Assembly (NCBI GenBank): GCA_951799425.1
Contig: OX637395.1
Location: 10,270,451-10,334,450 of the forward strand
DNA length: 64,000 nt
Reading direction: 5' to 3'
From: Ilex aquifolium
Lineage: Eukaryota; Streptophyta; Magnoliopsida; Aquifoliales; Aquifoliaceae
This document shows positions 12,000-62,190 of the stretch, one piece after another. Position numbers and translations under genes: made by a program. The notes under the pieces were generated by a model. That model saw only the letters and a list, made by a program, of their open reading frames with translations, had not been told where the DNA came from and searched no databases. Numbering within the stretch: the stretch's first letter is position 1; each line of letters begins with the position of its first letter.

Positions 12000-13113
12000 G
12001 TTCTGGTTAAATATAAGGTCAAAAGGCGATGTGATTAACAAGTAATGTAGTGGAGGGATGACTTTGGCGCCAAAAAATAATCTCATTTCCCTAGTAATAT
12101 TCATGTAAGAGGTACACATGAGTCTGACATTAGAGTAGATAACTGATTTGGATGAAAGGGTGGCATTGAGACAAATTGGATAGTGGAGGATCTAAATTGA
12201 CACATATGATTGACACAAATATCATAGTTTAATTATCATATGCTTAGTTACCTTTTTCTTCAACCTTTATTTCGTTCGTCACCAATAAGTGTAATCATGA
12301 CTTTTAAGTATGAAAGCTAGAATGTTGATCAAGAGAGGTAGAAATAATCCTTCACTGGTGCATATTTCACAAGTCTAATCATGTTAGTCAATGACTTTAC
12401 CTCAACTTATCCTTAGCCATATCACGCTCCAGATGTGTCTAAGCATGTAGCCCTAAATGAAAGTGACGTCAACGGATCATGTGCACCACATAAAATGGAT
12501 ATCTTTGTCTGAGTCTTATTGTTCAATCTCATAACCTTGTAGGCAATTCATTGGGGGTTGTTTGGATAATTTTTAAGGAGCGATTGGATTGGATTTATGA
12601 AATCCTTCTAACTCAATCCCTAGGTTTTGTTCATGGGATTGAACAATGTATCATATTCAATCCCATGTTTGGTAAGTAACACAAATACACATGGGACCTA
12701 CAAATTAATTACAAATATATTTTTTATTTTCTATACCCACCTAGCCCCCTGGGTTTATTGAAACTCATATACATGAGTTTTACTTACGGGCCTATTACTA
12801 GCTGGTGGCCGGGATTCAACTCCCATGCCTGAAATCTGCAATTAAATAAGGAATAAGGTGATCTATTAAACTATTTTAAGAAAATCCATTCTATAAATCT
12901 CATCCAATCCATAAAGAAAATAGGCCTTGGGTGCTCTATATATTCGGTGGGTTACCCCTTGATGTGCCCCGGGAGTATTTAATACTCCTAAGATCTGTGA
13001 CATATGTTGCTCTCTGATTCGCTCTTGATTAATTGTCACATTATATTCAAAAAAAACCTTATTCGAAAGATGGCAACCCCAAATTTATGCTTAAATAACT
13101 CTAGATTACTTAC

Positions 13114-13115
<2 letters not shown>
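12000..13115. other. Intergenic, no gene seen
   Basis: No coding frame or RNA gene could be supported. The part 12560-12920 has the feel of a decayed MITE (short paired words such as GATTGGATT / AATCCAATC), but no clean termini were found. Confidence 0.4.

Positions 13116-13147
<32 letters not shown>
13116..13147. repeat. (CT)n microsatellite
   Basis: Uninterrupted CT dinucleotides, about 16 repeats, followed by T4. A simple-sequence repeat likely to vary in length. Confidence 0.9.
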
Positions 13148-13150
<3 letters not shown>

Positions 13151-13727
13151 CTCTAATATATTTTTAAAAATTTAAAATTTTCAAGGTTTCATTTAATAGT
13201 TGATTACATAGATTTTAAGGAATTTTTTTTTTTTTTGGAATTTGAGTGTTTAGGATTTGTTATTAAATTCTAGGGTTAATATTTAAATTTCTTCAGAAAC
13301 TAAGTCAATTTTTGCTTACGTTTGAGTCAAATGCTCATACACCTCTATCAAGCTAGCTTAAAGAGGACTCAAGTTTGATAGTGGAACTTTGTTTGAACTC
13401 AAGTTTTGACAATCATAACCAAACCGAGCTTGAGCACACTCATGTTCAACAAAATCAATTCAATTAGCTCTTCTACGGACAAGTCTTAAAGATGATGCAC
13501 CCATGGTGAAGAATGGAAAGCATAATGGTCATGTAGCGCTTCACCTATAGTTGATGTTTATATAGCTAGAAATAAGGATAAGAGCATTTATAGGGGTTTA
13601 GGTGGGTTTTTTTTTTAGAAAAAGCAAAGAATTTTGTATCTTGATCCACTCCATCAAAATGTTATGGTAGCATTTAACCAAACTATGTATAGTTTAATTA
13701 TTTCTTGCAACAAAATCATAATTTAAT

Positions 13728-14208
13728 AATACATCGTTTGGGTGAATTATTAATGAGTGTATTAAGGAGTCATGACAAATTAAAACTCTTTAATCCAACC
13801 TTATACTGCATTTGGTTGTAAAAAATATTTCGGATTATATATAGTCTTATTTCAAATACTTATTTATCTGTACTATTGAGCTGATTATAATATCATTTGG
13901 GGAGGTGGCATTATAGTCTAGTTTAAGTGTATTAAGTTATAAATTTACTATTTTACCCACAAAATAAACAAAAACATTAATAACTCAATAAGATTGATGA
14001 AAAAAAAAATTAAGATTGATGATTTTTTGGTCAATATATAATTAAGACTCTAGTATCCCACCCTTATCCAGTACCAAACACTGGATTATAATAATGAGTA
14101 TTAACTTTATCCCATATTTAATCTTGTGTTTTTTCTGCTTATACATAATTAGTCCATATTAACTAACACAATCTTTTTTTTTTTACTATATGGCAACCAA
14201 ACGAGGCT
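13728..14208. mobile_element. MITE, family 'CGTTTGG', copy 1
   Basis: Begins near CATCGTTTGGGTG and ends GGCAACCAAACGAGGC, giving short inverted ends. Internally it shares a long colinear similarity with 14215-14690 (for example ATCCAACCTTAT, GATTATAATATCA, ACACTGGATTA). Non-coding and AT-rich. Confidence 0.6.
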
Positions 14209-14214
14209 TATGGG

Positions 14215-14690
14215 TCGTTTAGTTGCAGTATTAAATGGTGAAATATAGAATCATAGCAGATTAAATTCTTAATCCAACCTTATGCTACATTGGGTTTCAA
14301 AAAAATACTTTGTATTATATATAGTTTTATTTCAAATATGTACATGAATAATACGTCTTATCGGTAATGTTGAGTCGATTATAATATCACATGAAAAGTG
14401 ATATTATAATCTAGTTGAAGTGTATTAGATTATAAATTTATTATTTTGCCCAACAAAAAACAAAAAATATGAATAACTAGATTAGATTGATGATTTTTCA
14501 GTCAATATATAATTAGTATTCTATTATCCAACGCTTACTCCAGTGTCTAAGTAAACACTGGATTACAAAAAATAGTGTTTTATTCCATATTTAATCTCTT
14601 ATTTTATTCACTTATATGGAATTAATTTATATTATCTTATACAACCCATCATTTTATAATAAAATATACACAAGACTCCAACTACTATGT
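14215..14690. mobile_element. MITE, family 'CGTTTGG', copy 2, head-to-tail with copy 1
   Basis: Starts GGGTCGTTTAGTTGCAG and repeats the landmarks of copy 1 in the same order and orientation. The two copies lie within a few bases of each other. A third copy, inverted, is at 58177-58623 and a fragment at about 17205-17300. Confidence 0.6.
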
Positions 14691-15382
14691 AGTCTAAAAA
14701 TGATCAAATATACGCAACCTTAACACTATTTCCCCACTAATCAAGTAAGGATGCTCATTTTTTTATTAGCAAAAAAAGTTCTCACCTATTATCAAACCCA
14801 CCTAACCCCACCACATCCTAGCCTCTCACAGAAAGAGAGAGAGATAGAGATCATAAATCTTGAGCGCTCTCTAATATATATTTTTCTTCTATTCTATTCT
14901 TTAGTAAATTATCTATGTAAATTTAAGTGAGATTTATTGTAATAAGTGAATCCCTCACTACTCTATTATAAGAGATTTATTAAGAAAGAAAATAGAAAAA
15001 AAATATATTACAATGAATTTAAATTCTCTGATAATAACAAAATACAATTTTAAATTATGCAACAAGGATGTTTATGATAGAACAAAAGTTGGGTCGGCAA
15101 GTAACAAAGCCTTTTTGTTTAACTTGTTATCTTGTTTAGTCTTTGAGTAGGCAATTATTGAGGCCCCACGATATGCCACACATGTTGGATAGCTTGCTGG
15201 TAAAGTTCTTTCTTTTTGTTTCCTCTTGGTTATCCTAACAAAAGCCAGATAAGGATGAGAATGATGACTAGGATGAGTTTTAAAAACACAATAGATAAAA
15301 TATAATTAATTCAATTGGGCCCCTTTTTAAGATTGCCTCATTAAAATATATTATTATAATTGATGTATAGTAAAAGAAAGTG

Positions 15383-17200
15383 TTAATCACAAATTATACC
15401 TTAAAGATCGTTCGAATCTTAATTTGCACCCTCAAATTAAAAATCTCAATTTACACCTTCAAAGTTAGAAATTTGTATCAATACGCACATGAAACTAACA
15501 GCTGTCAGTTTGCCGTTGAAAACTAAATGAATAAATTATACTTAGATCCCCTCATATTTGTCACTTAATCACCTAGACCCCCTCACATTTGAAATATTAC
15601 ACTTACATCCCTTGAGAATTCAAATATGACTAAAAATGTTCCCCCATTGGACATCCATATAATTTTGTTTAAGTGATGTATTGCATTGGATATAAAAAAC
15701 ATTATATAAATACTTTCATTATATTGGACATTCAAATGGTACGGTTGATTTTGAACTTTAGAGTATAAGAGCATCTCCAACCACACTCAACAAAATAGCT
15801 ACTCAAAATATATTTAAATATTCAATTCACTACTTTAGCTAGCAACTTTTTAAAATTCATTACAACCACGCTTTCTATTTTAGCTAACTACTTCAACTAA
15901 CTTTAACTAACTTTCAATAATATAATTCAAAAATGCTACGTGGCATAACACGTAAGCACCATAATGATGACGTGTCGTGCCACGTCATCAAATTTTAAAT
16001 TTTAAATTTCAACCAACTTTAACTCCAAAAAGAAGAAAAAAGACAAGAAAAACAAAGAAACCAAGTAAAATTGCAACTCTCAACAATGCCTCCGTAGTAG
16101 AGATTAATCTCAGCTAAATCAGATATGCAAATTGAAATACCGTGAAAAAGAAACATGAAACAAAACATGACATTCAATCACGAACAAGTGTATATCAACA
16201 AAAAAAAAAGGCTATGATTTCACAATTAACATAGCGATACAGAAACCTATACTGAAAAATAATCAAGAAATAAAGAAGAATTTCCAGTCTCTTAAGAACT
16301 GCATTGAACAATATGAATATCACTTTTAAAAACAACCAAAAATATTCTCATTTTAAGCGGTAACTTAGACAAAATTAAACAAAAAAAATGAAATAAAGCA
16401 GTGAACCCTATCAAATACCACACAGAATTAGATCCAAACAAAGATACACATAAAAACCCTTTGGCTTTCCTGCAACACCGCAACTCCACATAAAAACGAG
16501 CACAGAAGGTTTCAAAGTTGCAAAAGTAGAATAGTGAAGGAAAAAAAAACCCTTTGGCTTTTGGCCGCTAAGAAAACGAAATCTTCGAATCTGACTTCGA
16601 GTGGTGGAGCTGGGTTTTGGAGGTGGCAGTCGATCGATTGCAAAAATCTTCGAATCTTCGAGGCTGATTTCCATTTCCTGTGACGAATCTGAGAAACCAA
16701 AGTGCTGGGTTTTGGTGGTAGCAGTCGGTGATGCTGCTGGGTTTTGAGTGGCCACAAACAAGGATTTTGGAGGGAGAGAGATTTGATGAGAGAGAATGTT
16801 GCTAGCCACAATTGATGAGTGAGAATGGGGGGAGGCAGAATAGCTAGGGAAGTAGAGAGCCGGTTGGAGCCAATTTTTTTGGATTGGCTCAGCAAAATAG
16901 CTAAAAAATGCTATTTGTTGAGCCGGTTGGAGATGCTCTAACGGGCCCACAAAAATAAAGGGTAGTATGAAAATTATAATTTTTTATTATTATAAAATCA
17001 TATTTTTTAACGGTTATATTAACAGATATTAACGAGAAGAGGTTATGTGTTACACGTGCACAAACGTCAAACTGACGGTTGTTAGCTTCAAGTGCGCTTT
17101 GATATAAATTTGTATTTTTGAGGGTACAAATTGAGATTTTTAATTTTTGAGGGTGTAAATTAAAATTCGAATGATCTTTCGGGGTGCAATTTGCTATTAA
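15383..17200. mobile_element. Element with about 135-bp inverted arms, split by a Harbinger MITE
   Basis: The left arm (15383-15518; TTCGAATCTTAATTTGCACC, later TCTCAATTTACACC) is the inverted copy of the right arm (about 17060-17200; read on the minus strand TTCGAATTTTAATTTACACC, TCTCAATTTGTACC). Both arms continue to a CTGTCAGTTTG / CCGTCAGTTTG word. Long arms and lack of coding suggest a Mutator-type MITE. The segment 15769-16938 inside it is a separate insertion. Confidence 0.65.
15769..16938. mobile_element. PIF/Harbinger (Tourist-type) element, non-autonomous
   Basis: Termini are inverted copies of GAGCATCTCCAACC (15769 on + and 16938 on -). They are flanked by the 3-base duplication TAA (15766-15768 and 16939-16941), the hallmark of PIF/Harbinger insertion. 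1170 bases long, with no transposase or Myb-like frame. A 179-codon open frame on the minus strand (16411-16950) runs through the terminal repeat and is taken as chance. Confidence 0.75.
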
Positions 17201-17300
17201 CCTAAAAAAAAGATTGTATTAATTAATACGAATTAATTCTATATAAACGGATAAAACATAAAATTAAATATAGGATAAAAATAATACTCAAATAGGACTA

Positions 17301-18355
17301 TTAACAAAGAACACCTAGTAATAATTTCTCCTAAGATTAGAAGTTTTATAAAATCAGATATATATTATAAAATCAAATTTTAACTCTGCTAAATTTTAAT
17401 TAAAAAAAAAGTCGTAAAATCCAGTGAGAGACATAGGATAATTTCTGTGACGACAAAACAGTTGGTGGTGGCCCACCATCTTGATGTTGGCACTTGGCAA
17501 TCGGTGAGAAGCTATTGGTGAAAACCGGAGAAAATTTCACTGCAGAGAAAGCCAAACTAATACCTGAGTTCGAGGTATGTGGAAAGATTAACTTGGCAAC
17601 ATCTATTCCTAATCTAGTTAAGAATCTAACACATGTAAATTTTTGCTCAAGAACTTCTTCAAACCCAGCTAACTTCTCCGGGTATGCACTCTCTCTCTCT
17701 CCATCCATAAGAATTCACTTAATTACAATGCATTTATATAGTTTGCTATATTTGTATTGTTCACAATACAAATATATATAGGTGTGGTGTGAACTGTTCC
17801 TGGTTCTTTTTTGTTGGGTTTTTTCAATATGATGGTAGAAATATTTCGATGGTGTAAGATGGAGCATATTATCATTAACATGGTCTTCTTTTTGGATAAT
17901 CTTTGATTTGAAATGATATTCTGCTATTCATTAAGAAAAAAGAGTCAAGCTAGAATTACTGTGAAAAAAGAGACCTCTTTATTAATAAAGCATTAAGAAG
18001 AAGTGACTGGCAAAAGATAGTCATTGATGATTGAGGGATATGTTAACAAGCAGAGTTTGCCACTCAAAGAAAGTAATCTTTAGTGTCTTAACCAAAAATT
18101 TATAGATAAAACTTTTTGCACGGCGTGGTTCCGAGTTTGAGATTGGAAGGATTACCACGTAAAGGAAGATCTAGGTGTGAAGTGGTCTGGTCAGGTATTA
18201 AAATCAGTGTGCTTATATGTATTCTCTCCTCTAACATCCATAGCCTGTCCACAGCTACCCAGAAATTATGTCTCCCCTAATTATAAGGATGGCAGGACAA
18301 CAAAGGAACATTTGACCCAACATTTTCTGTAATGATCTAACGGTAGGTATACATT
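17301..18355. other. Upstream region of the beta-galactosidase gene, possible 5' UTR exon
   Basis: No supported coding gene. GAG|GTATGTGG near 17573 and CCGG|GTATGC near 17683 look like splice donors. A pyrimidine-rich tract with AG ends at 19080, so an untranslated first exon is possible. This is inference; cDNA would decide it. Confidence 0.3.
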
Positions 18356-18470
18356 TGTGAAGAAGGCTTGTTTCCCACATCAAAAGATTTGGGTCACCCA
18401 GGTTGGTTTATATGGTTTGAGGGGTCTCTCCACTTGTTTCCTGTTGGTTTTGGGTTGGATATCTCTACCA
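18356..18470 (+). repeat. TRIM-type LTR with primer binding site
   Basis: Begins TGTGAAGAAGGCTTG, contains the TTTCCCACATC and GGTTGGTTTATATGG words typical of plant TRIM LTRs, and ends TCTCTACCA. It is directly followed by TGATATTAGAGCC (18471-18483), a decayed initiator-Met PBS (TGGTATCAGAGCC). It is a cousin of the element at 53742-54075. It lies about 0.6 kb upstream of the beta-galactosidase start codon. Confidence 0.55.
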
Positions 18471-18483
18471 TGATATTAGAGCC

Positions 18484-19100
18484 AAACCAGGGGCGATTTG
18501 AATTTCTCGTTATCCATGTTTGTTTGTTTGTTTATTAGCCTAATAACGACTATTTAAAAATGATGTCTATACTCTCCTTTCTTTCATTCTTTTCTGGTAA
18601 ATGAAATACCATTAGAGAGCACTGAAAACTGGGTTGCAGTCCATATACATTCAGTTTTTTAAGAGAACCCACCAAAAATTCCATACAAGATGCCCTCACA
18701 AGGTCCAAAAGATGAAGCTCCTAAATAAAATTCTAAGGAACAGATACATCTCAAGTAGCAAGAAGGACAAACTACTGCAGGTTACATACTTCAGCTTAGG
18801 AACAGGAATACCAACCTCTTCCAATGATCTTCTATTCTTCTATTTCTATATACAAGGCAAAGCAGGTCCGTTTCCATTAGCCGTTGTGATGGTTCTCTGG
18901 TTCTGCACCTTCTCCAACCCGCAAAGAAACGTATTAACTGCAAAAGTTGGCATTAACCAACTTTTCTTTTTATAGGCAAACCATCTTGATGTACAGTGCC
19001 TTGTTTACGTATTGCTATTGGGATATCCCAATAGTCTTGCATTCTGTTTCCTGGCTAAGTGTTGCTCTATTTTAGTGCAGTTGCAAACTTTAATTTGGCG
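18484..19100. other. Region directly upstream of the beta-galactosidase start codon
   Basis: No separate gene is seen. A pyrimidine tract ending CTCTATTTTAGTGCAG at 19080 resembles a splice acceptor, so 19081-19100 may be the end of the 5' UTR. An upstream GTG in frame at 19059 gives no better start than the ATG at 19101. Confidence 0.35.
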
Positions 19101-57603
<38,503 letters not shown>

Positions 57604-58169
57604 TGAATGCATTACTACATATGAAGTTGCGTATCAGCATCAATGAACTTGGTTTTGTAAGTTGTACTTTGCAAAAGTTTGACTAGAACTGATGAACCAC
57701 GCAACGCAATGATATGGGATGATAAACTATTTGGCAATTCTTGATCATTGAGTGGAAAATAAGAGCAATATGTTAACCCCCAATCAATGATTTTCGTTGA
57801 AGAAGACTTTCATTTTCATTAATCTCTGAACAGAAACATGGTTATGGGCATAGAGATCAATCTCTCTCCAAATGCCTGATGAAACAAAAATGTTACTCTA
57901 ATTGGAGTTTCAGTGGGAGCTGTACTGTTCTAAGCTCTTTGGATTTCTTCAGGTAGTGTAGAGCCTTGTTATGGTTAAAATTACTGCTTACAGATTTGTG
58001 AGTAGTTTTTTTTGGGAAGGTAGATTTGTGAGTACTTACTGTGTTGGAAACTTGGAAAAGCATGCTCAGTGCGTTGCAGTGATGCTAGCCACTCTTTATT
58101 TCAGTATTTGGATGGATATGTAATTATGACCTCTTTAAGTGTCATTACTTGGTTTAGTTAGTCCTTGTG

Positions 58170-58175
58170 AATAAA
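58170..58175 (+). other. Possible poly(A) signal of the beta-galactosidase gene
   Basis: AATAAA 567 bases after the stop codon, directly at the left edge of a MITE. Other weaker A-rich signals lie nearer (about 57760), so this is only a candidate. Confidence 0.25.
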
Positions 58176-58176
58176 T

Positions 58177-58623
58177 GCCTCGTTTAGTTATTGAATTGTA
58201 AAAGAATTGGATTGTATTATGTAATAAAGACTAATTTCATATAAACGGATAAATCACAACATTAAATATGGGATAAAAATATTGATCATTAGACACTGGA
58301 TTAAGGTGGGATAATAGAGTATTAATTACATATTGATAAAAAAAAATTCAATCTAATTTAGTTATTCGTGTTTTTGTTGATTTGGTGGGCAAAATAGTAA
58401 TTTACAATATAACACTTGAACTGATTATAATATCACCTCTCAAGGTGGTATTATAATCGGCTCAATAATACGGATAAGGTGTATTATTAATGTACGTATT
58501 TGGAATACGCTTATATATAATAGAGTGTTTGTGCCAATTAAATACAATATAAAGTTAGATTAGAGAATTTTAATATGTTAAGATTTTCTAACCCATCCTT
58601 TAATACTGAAACTAAATGACCCC
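58177..58623. mobile_element. MITE, family 'CGTTTGG', copy 3, inverted
   Basis: Begins GCCTCGTTTAGTTATTG and ends AAACTAAATGACCCC. Its reverse complement lines up with 14215-14690 over most of its length (GGGTCATTTAGTTTCAGTAT versus GGGTCGTTTAGTTGCAGTAT at the start). It lies just downstream of the beta-galactosidase gene. Confidence 0.6.
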
Positions 58624-58734
58624 AGAGGTTATTGAGAGTGGATGGACTTTTTACAGATGTAGACTGCCTTTGGAGCAAATTCTAAATGGACATCTTGGAC
58701 CTCAAAACCCATTTGTAGAATTCTAAGCTATTTG

Positions 58735-59007
58735 ATAAAGAATATTCAAAAATATGTGTGTATTCCCTTCTGTGTTCACCAAAAAAAAAAAAAGATGAAC
58801 TGCAATCCCACATTAGTTGTGGCAAGAGGTTCAAGTTGATTGATAAGTTTTTATTCACTCCTCTAAAAGTTAGGGCTTTTTAGAGGTGATGCTTAAACTA
58901 GGGTTTATTGGTCCTTTTGGGCTCTTGCAACTGTAAGATGATATTGAATAAAGTATGTTCAAAAAATACATGTATTTCCTTGTGTTTGTTCATTAAAAAA
59001 AAAAAAA
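58735..59007 (+). mobile_element. Poly(A) retroposon with 13-base duplication and repeated ends
   Basis: TCTAAGCTATTTG flanks both sides (58722-58734 and 59008-59020). The insert ends in A13, so it was copied from RNA in + orientation. Its first about 58 bases (TATTCAAAAATATGTGTGTA... then A-run) are similar to its last about 65 (TGTTCAAAAAATACATGTAT... then A-run), so it looks like a dimer. The source RNA is not recognised. Confidence 0.6.
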
Positions 59008-59020
59008 TCTAAGCTATTTG

Positions 59021-59630
59021 GTAAACACATGACTTTGGCTTTTCAGTTGGATGCCCGTTTTGAAAAGCTAGTTTTCCTAGCTAAGTTTTTTACCAACCCT
59101 AGGTGGTTTAGAAAAGAAATTCTCACAGTGGGGTAATTTTGAAATTAATTCCTAAATCCAGATAGTTTTTTAAAATGTCAGTCTAAATAACGTTTTTTAG
59201 GTAAAAATATCAATTGAACCAACGTTTTCATAACAAACCTAGCTTGCGTAGTGGCGATAAAAACATCAGTCCAACATCACTCTAACTGACGTTTTTAGGG
59301 AAACATATCAGTTGAACTAATGCCACTAAGAAAGCATCAATAGTCAATTTTTTTAACAGTATCATTTGGTCTTTATCAAACAACTTTTACAAAAAACTAA
59401 ATTCTTATCTTTATTTTTATTGCTGACATGTGCAACTGATGACCTAAGAAATGTATTTTTTTAAGTGTTAAATGCGGAATGCGTTTAATTCATTAACAAA
59501 AATTTCCACCATTAGCATTAACGCAAATTTTAATAATGTAATAGTTATTTTATTATCTGAAATACAAATATAAAATAAAGATCATGCTCATATACTATGA
59601 AATATACAACAACATACAATTTCTACTGAG
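59021..59630. other. Intergenic, nothing recognised
   Basis: AT-rich DNA without supported genes. Repeated short phrases (CAGTTGAACCAACGTTT / CAGTTGAACTAATGCC; TAACGTTTTTTAGG / TGACGTTTTTAGGG) near 59190-59320 suggest a decayed local duplication. Confidence 0.35.
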
Positions 59631-59639
59631 GACCATGTT

Positions 59640-60346
59640 CCCAACAATATAGTGGTTTGCCAAGTACACACATATTAGTAGGGAGATATTTTTTAAAATC
59701 ATCGTCACTTGAGTCGTTAAAGTCTCAAAGTTTAGGATCAGAAGCCAGGGATGAACCCCCCATAATTTAATTAATGTCCTCGTCAGGATATGAATGTTCT
59801 ATCTTTATGTATTTGATTGCATTGAATCAATTCAGATGTCATTGCATCCGATCATTTTCACGTTCAAGTCTTGCTACGATATCATCATAGTTGCTTGAGT
59901 TCTTTTCCTCGTACATATTGGGTGAACGTGCCTTTGGCACCCGTAATCCATGTCAATGACAATATACTTCAAGTTAACAACGTTTGAAATATGACTTCCT
60001 CCACCTTGATACCGGTAGTTTGTAATAGAACTATGAAGGCCAATTATCGGTTACAAGCCAAATAATCACATGGCTGACATGTGTCAAAGGGTTATGAGTG
60101 TTGATCCACTCATTGTGTAAGTCACCCAATCGTCCATATCACATTACACTACTGAGATCTATATAGGATCCATAAGATGGTAGAATGACTGATGACGAAC
60201 TTTGATGCTAGAGTGCATCTCGCCGTTGGCATCTTGTCGTTGAGATGTGGGGTTGTTTCGCGGATGTGAATTTTGACCTTGGGTACATGAGGATGAACCC
60301 TCGTTTGTTCGTCTAGAAGATCTATATCTGATAACCTTCTAGGCAT
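59640..60346 (-). pseudogene. Decayed minus-strand coding remnants, unknown protein
   Basis: Two patches look protein-like. At 60149-60346 an open frame starts MPRRLSDIDLLDEQ. At about 59935-59850 a frame reads YEEKNSSNYDDIVARLEREN, a charged helical, coiled-coil-like phrase, followed by an acidic DFNDSSDDDF around 59720. They sit in different frames with several stops between them. I do not recognise the family. The same strand as the frames at 60572 and 63057 suggests one decayed locus or transposon. Confidence 0.35.
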
Positions 60347-60571
60347 TTTAGTGCAGCGTTTATATTGTGAATAATGGGTATATATATATACAGAAAAGTA
60401 ACAACTTTATACAACACTGATAAATTAAGATCTTACATACATCACTAAAAACACTAAGATGGATGGTCACATATTACACTGACAACACTTTGATGACTAA
60501 ACACTAATACTGACAACAATAACAATAAACACTACAAAATTTGAAAAAGTACTGTCACTTCATTGTCTGAC

Positions 60572-61048
60572 TCATTCATATTTATGCATTTGTTGTTCAT
60601 TAGAGTGGTGATTCTTTATCTGGCATATACTCATCCGATAGGTACGTTCAATAGTCAAAACATTATTTCTTTTAATAGGTGCTAACTCTCGTTCATATGT
60701 AGCTAATGCCATGGTGGTAATCTCGAGCATTTAGTATCGATATCTACGGAGTAGCATCATATTGTTCTCAGCTCAGAGTCGTCTAACTGTTGATTTGTAG
60801 TCTAACCTATTTGTTCTTTGCATCGTCAATGAACGTTGATATGGCACGGTTGCTTGAAGTTCTGCTAGATCCATGTGTTATGTGTGTGATTCATTGACAC
60901 GAAATGTCCACTCTCGGCGTAGTTCGACATAATACTCTTTTGTATCAGTATATCGCTTACTTTTATAATTCTCGTCTCTTTCTTTTAACAACAACGTTAT
61001 TTTTCTTCGACGATTGTTCACAAGTCCTGATGCACCAGATGAAGACAT
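60572..61048 (-). pseudogene. Decayed reading frame, unknown, three in-frame stops
   Basis: From ATG at 61048 one frame runs about 158 codons to TGA at 60572-60574, interrupted by only three stops (TAA, TGA, TAA). It begins MSSSGASGLVNNRRRKITLL, continues with a basic, charged, helix-rich stretch (RDENYKSKRYTDTKEYYVEL) and later ATYERELAPIKRNN. The single-frame continuity over 158 codons argues for a former gene. No family recognised; a transposon accessory protein or a captured host exon are both possible. Confidence 0.4.
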
Positions 61049-61108
61049 AATACAAATTGTTACAACGATGTATAGTATTTACAAAATTTATATAGGTGCA
61101 AGCATGTG

Positions 61109-62190
61109 ACAACACATCTTATTGGTACCAATTATTAAATATGATAACAAATCTTACTCACTCTCCCCCTAATATTGAATATTACAACGCATCTTATTGG
61201 TACCAATTATGAAACCTATCCATTGACGCATCAGCATTTAGTCACTGTACATGGAAATGGTGACACAATGTTAAGTGTACCAGACGTTTTAAGTGCAAAT
61301 ATAGACAATGAGTGTTGGGTTGTCACTTCACATGTCTTCTTGACATTGAATGTGACAACACATCTTATTGGTATCAATTATTAAACTTATCCACTAACGC
61401 TTCGGCATTTAGTCACTGTACATGGAAGTGATGATGCAATGTTAAGTGTACCATACGCTTTAAGTGTAAATACAGACAATGAGTATTGGATTGTCACTTC
61501 CCACGTATTCTTGACATTGATTGTTACAACATATCTTATTGGTACCAATTATTAAACCTATCCACTGACGCATCAACATTTAGTCACTGTACATGGAATT
61601 GACGACACAATGCTCAGTGTACCAGACACTTTAAGTGTAAATACAAACAATGAGTGTTGGGTCATTAGTTCCCACGTCCTCTTAACATTGATTGTGGCAA
61701 CGCATCTTATTGGTAGTAATTACTAAACTTATCCACTGATGCATCAATGTTTAGTCACTATACATGGAAGTGACAACGCAATGCTAAGTGTACCATACGT
61801 TTTAAGTGCAAATACAAACAATGAGTGTTGTGTCGTCACTTTCCAGGTATTCTTGACATTGATTGTGACAATACATCTTATTGATATCAATTATTAAACT
61901 TATCCACTGACGCATCAGCGTTTAGTAATTGTACATGGAAGTGATGACACAATGCTCAAAGTGTTGTGTCGTCATTTCCCACGTCCTCCTAACATTGAAT
62001 GTGACAACACATCTTATTTGTACCAATTATTAAACCTATCTACTGACGCATCAGCGTTTAGTCACTGTACATGGAAGGGTAGTCACTTACCATGCTTTAA
62101 GTGCAAATACAAATAATGAGTGTTACCTCACACCATTACACATTTTCTTGCCATTGAATGTGACAACCCATCACATTGTTAGTATTAATT
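61109..62190. repeat. Satellite-like tandem array, 171-bp monomer
   Basis: The landmark ACAACRCATCTTATTGGTA recurs at 61184, 61355, 61526, 61697 and 61868, each exactly 171 bases apart. Then come shorter steps (62004, 62163) from deletions, and a partial unit starts at 61109. Other constant words per unit are TTTAGTCACTGTACATGG, ATGCTAAGTGTACCA and AATGAGTGTTGG. Copies differ at perhaps 10-15% of positions. The monomer length is near the nucleosome repeat, typical of plant satellites. Confidence 0.9.

Noticed and set aside
16411-16950. 179-codon open frame on the minus strand
   Set aside because: It starts outside the Harbinger element, reads through its terminal repeat and has low-complexity Pro/Ser-rich content. 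Best explained as chance in a non-coding MITE.
19059-19100. Upstream in-frame start for the beta-galactosidase
   Set aside because: The codon is GTG and it lies before a likely splice acceptor (AG at 19080). The ATG at 19101 matches the usual family N-terminus.
61175-61384. Open frame spanning one satellite monomer, suggesting a coding repeat
   Set aside because: All other monomers carry TAA at the same position, so the GAA in this copy is the exception. The open frame is a by-product of the 171-base (3 x 57) period.
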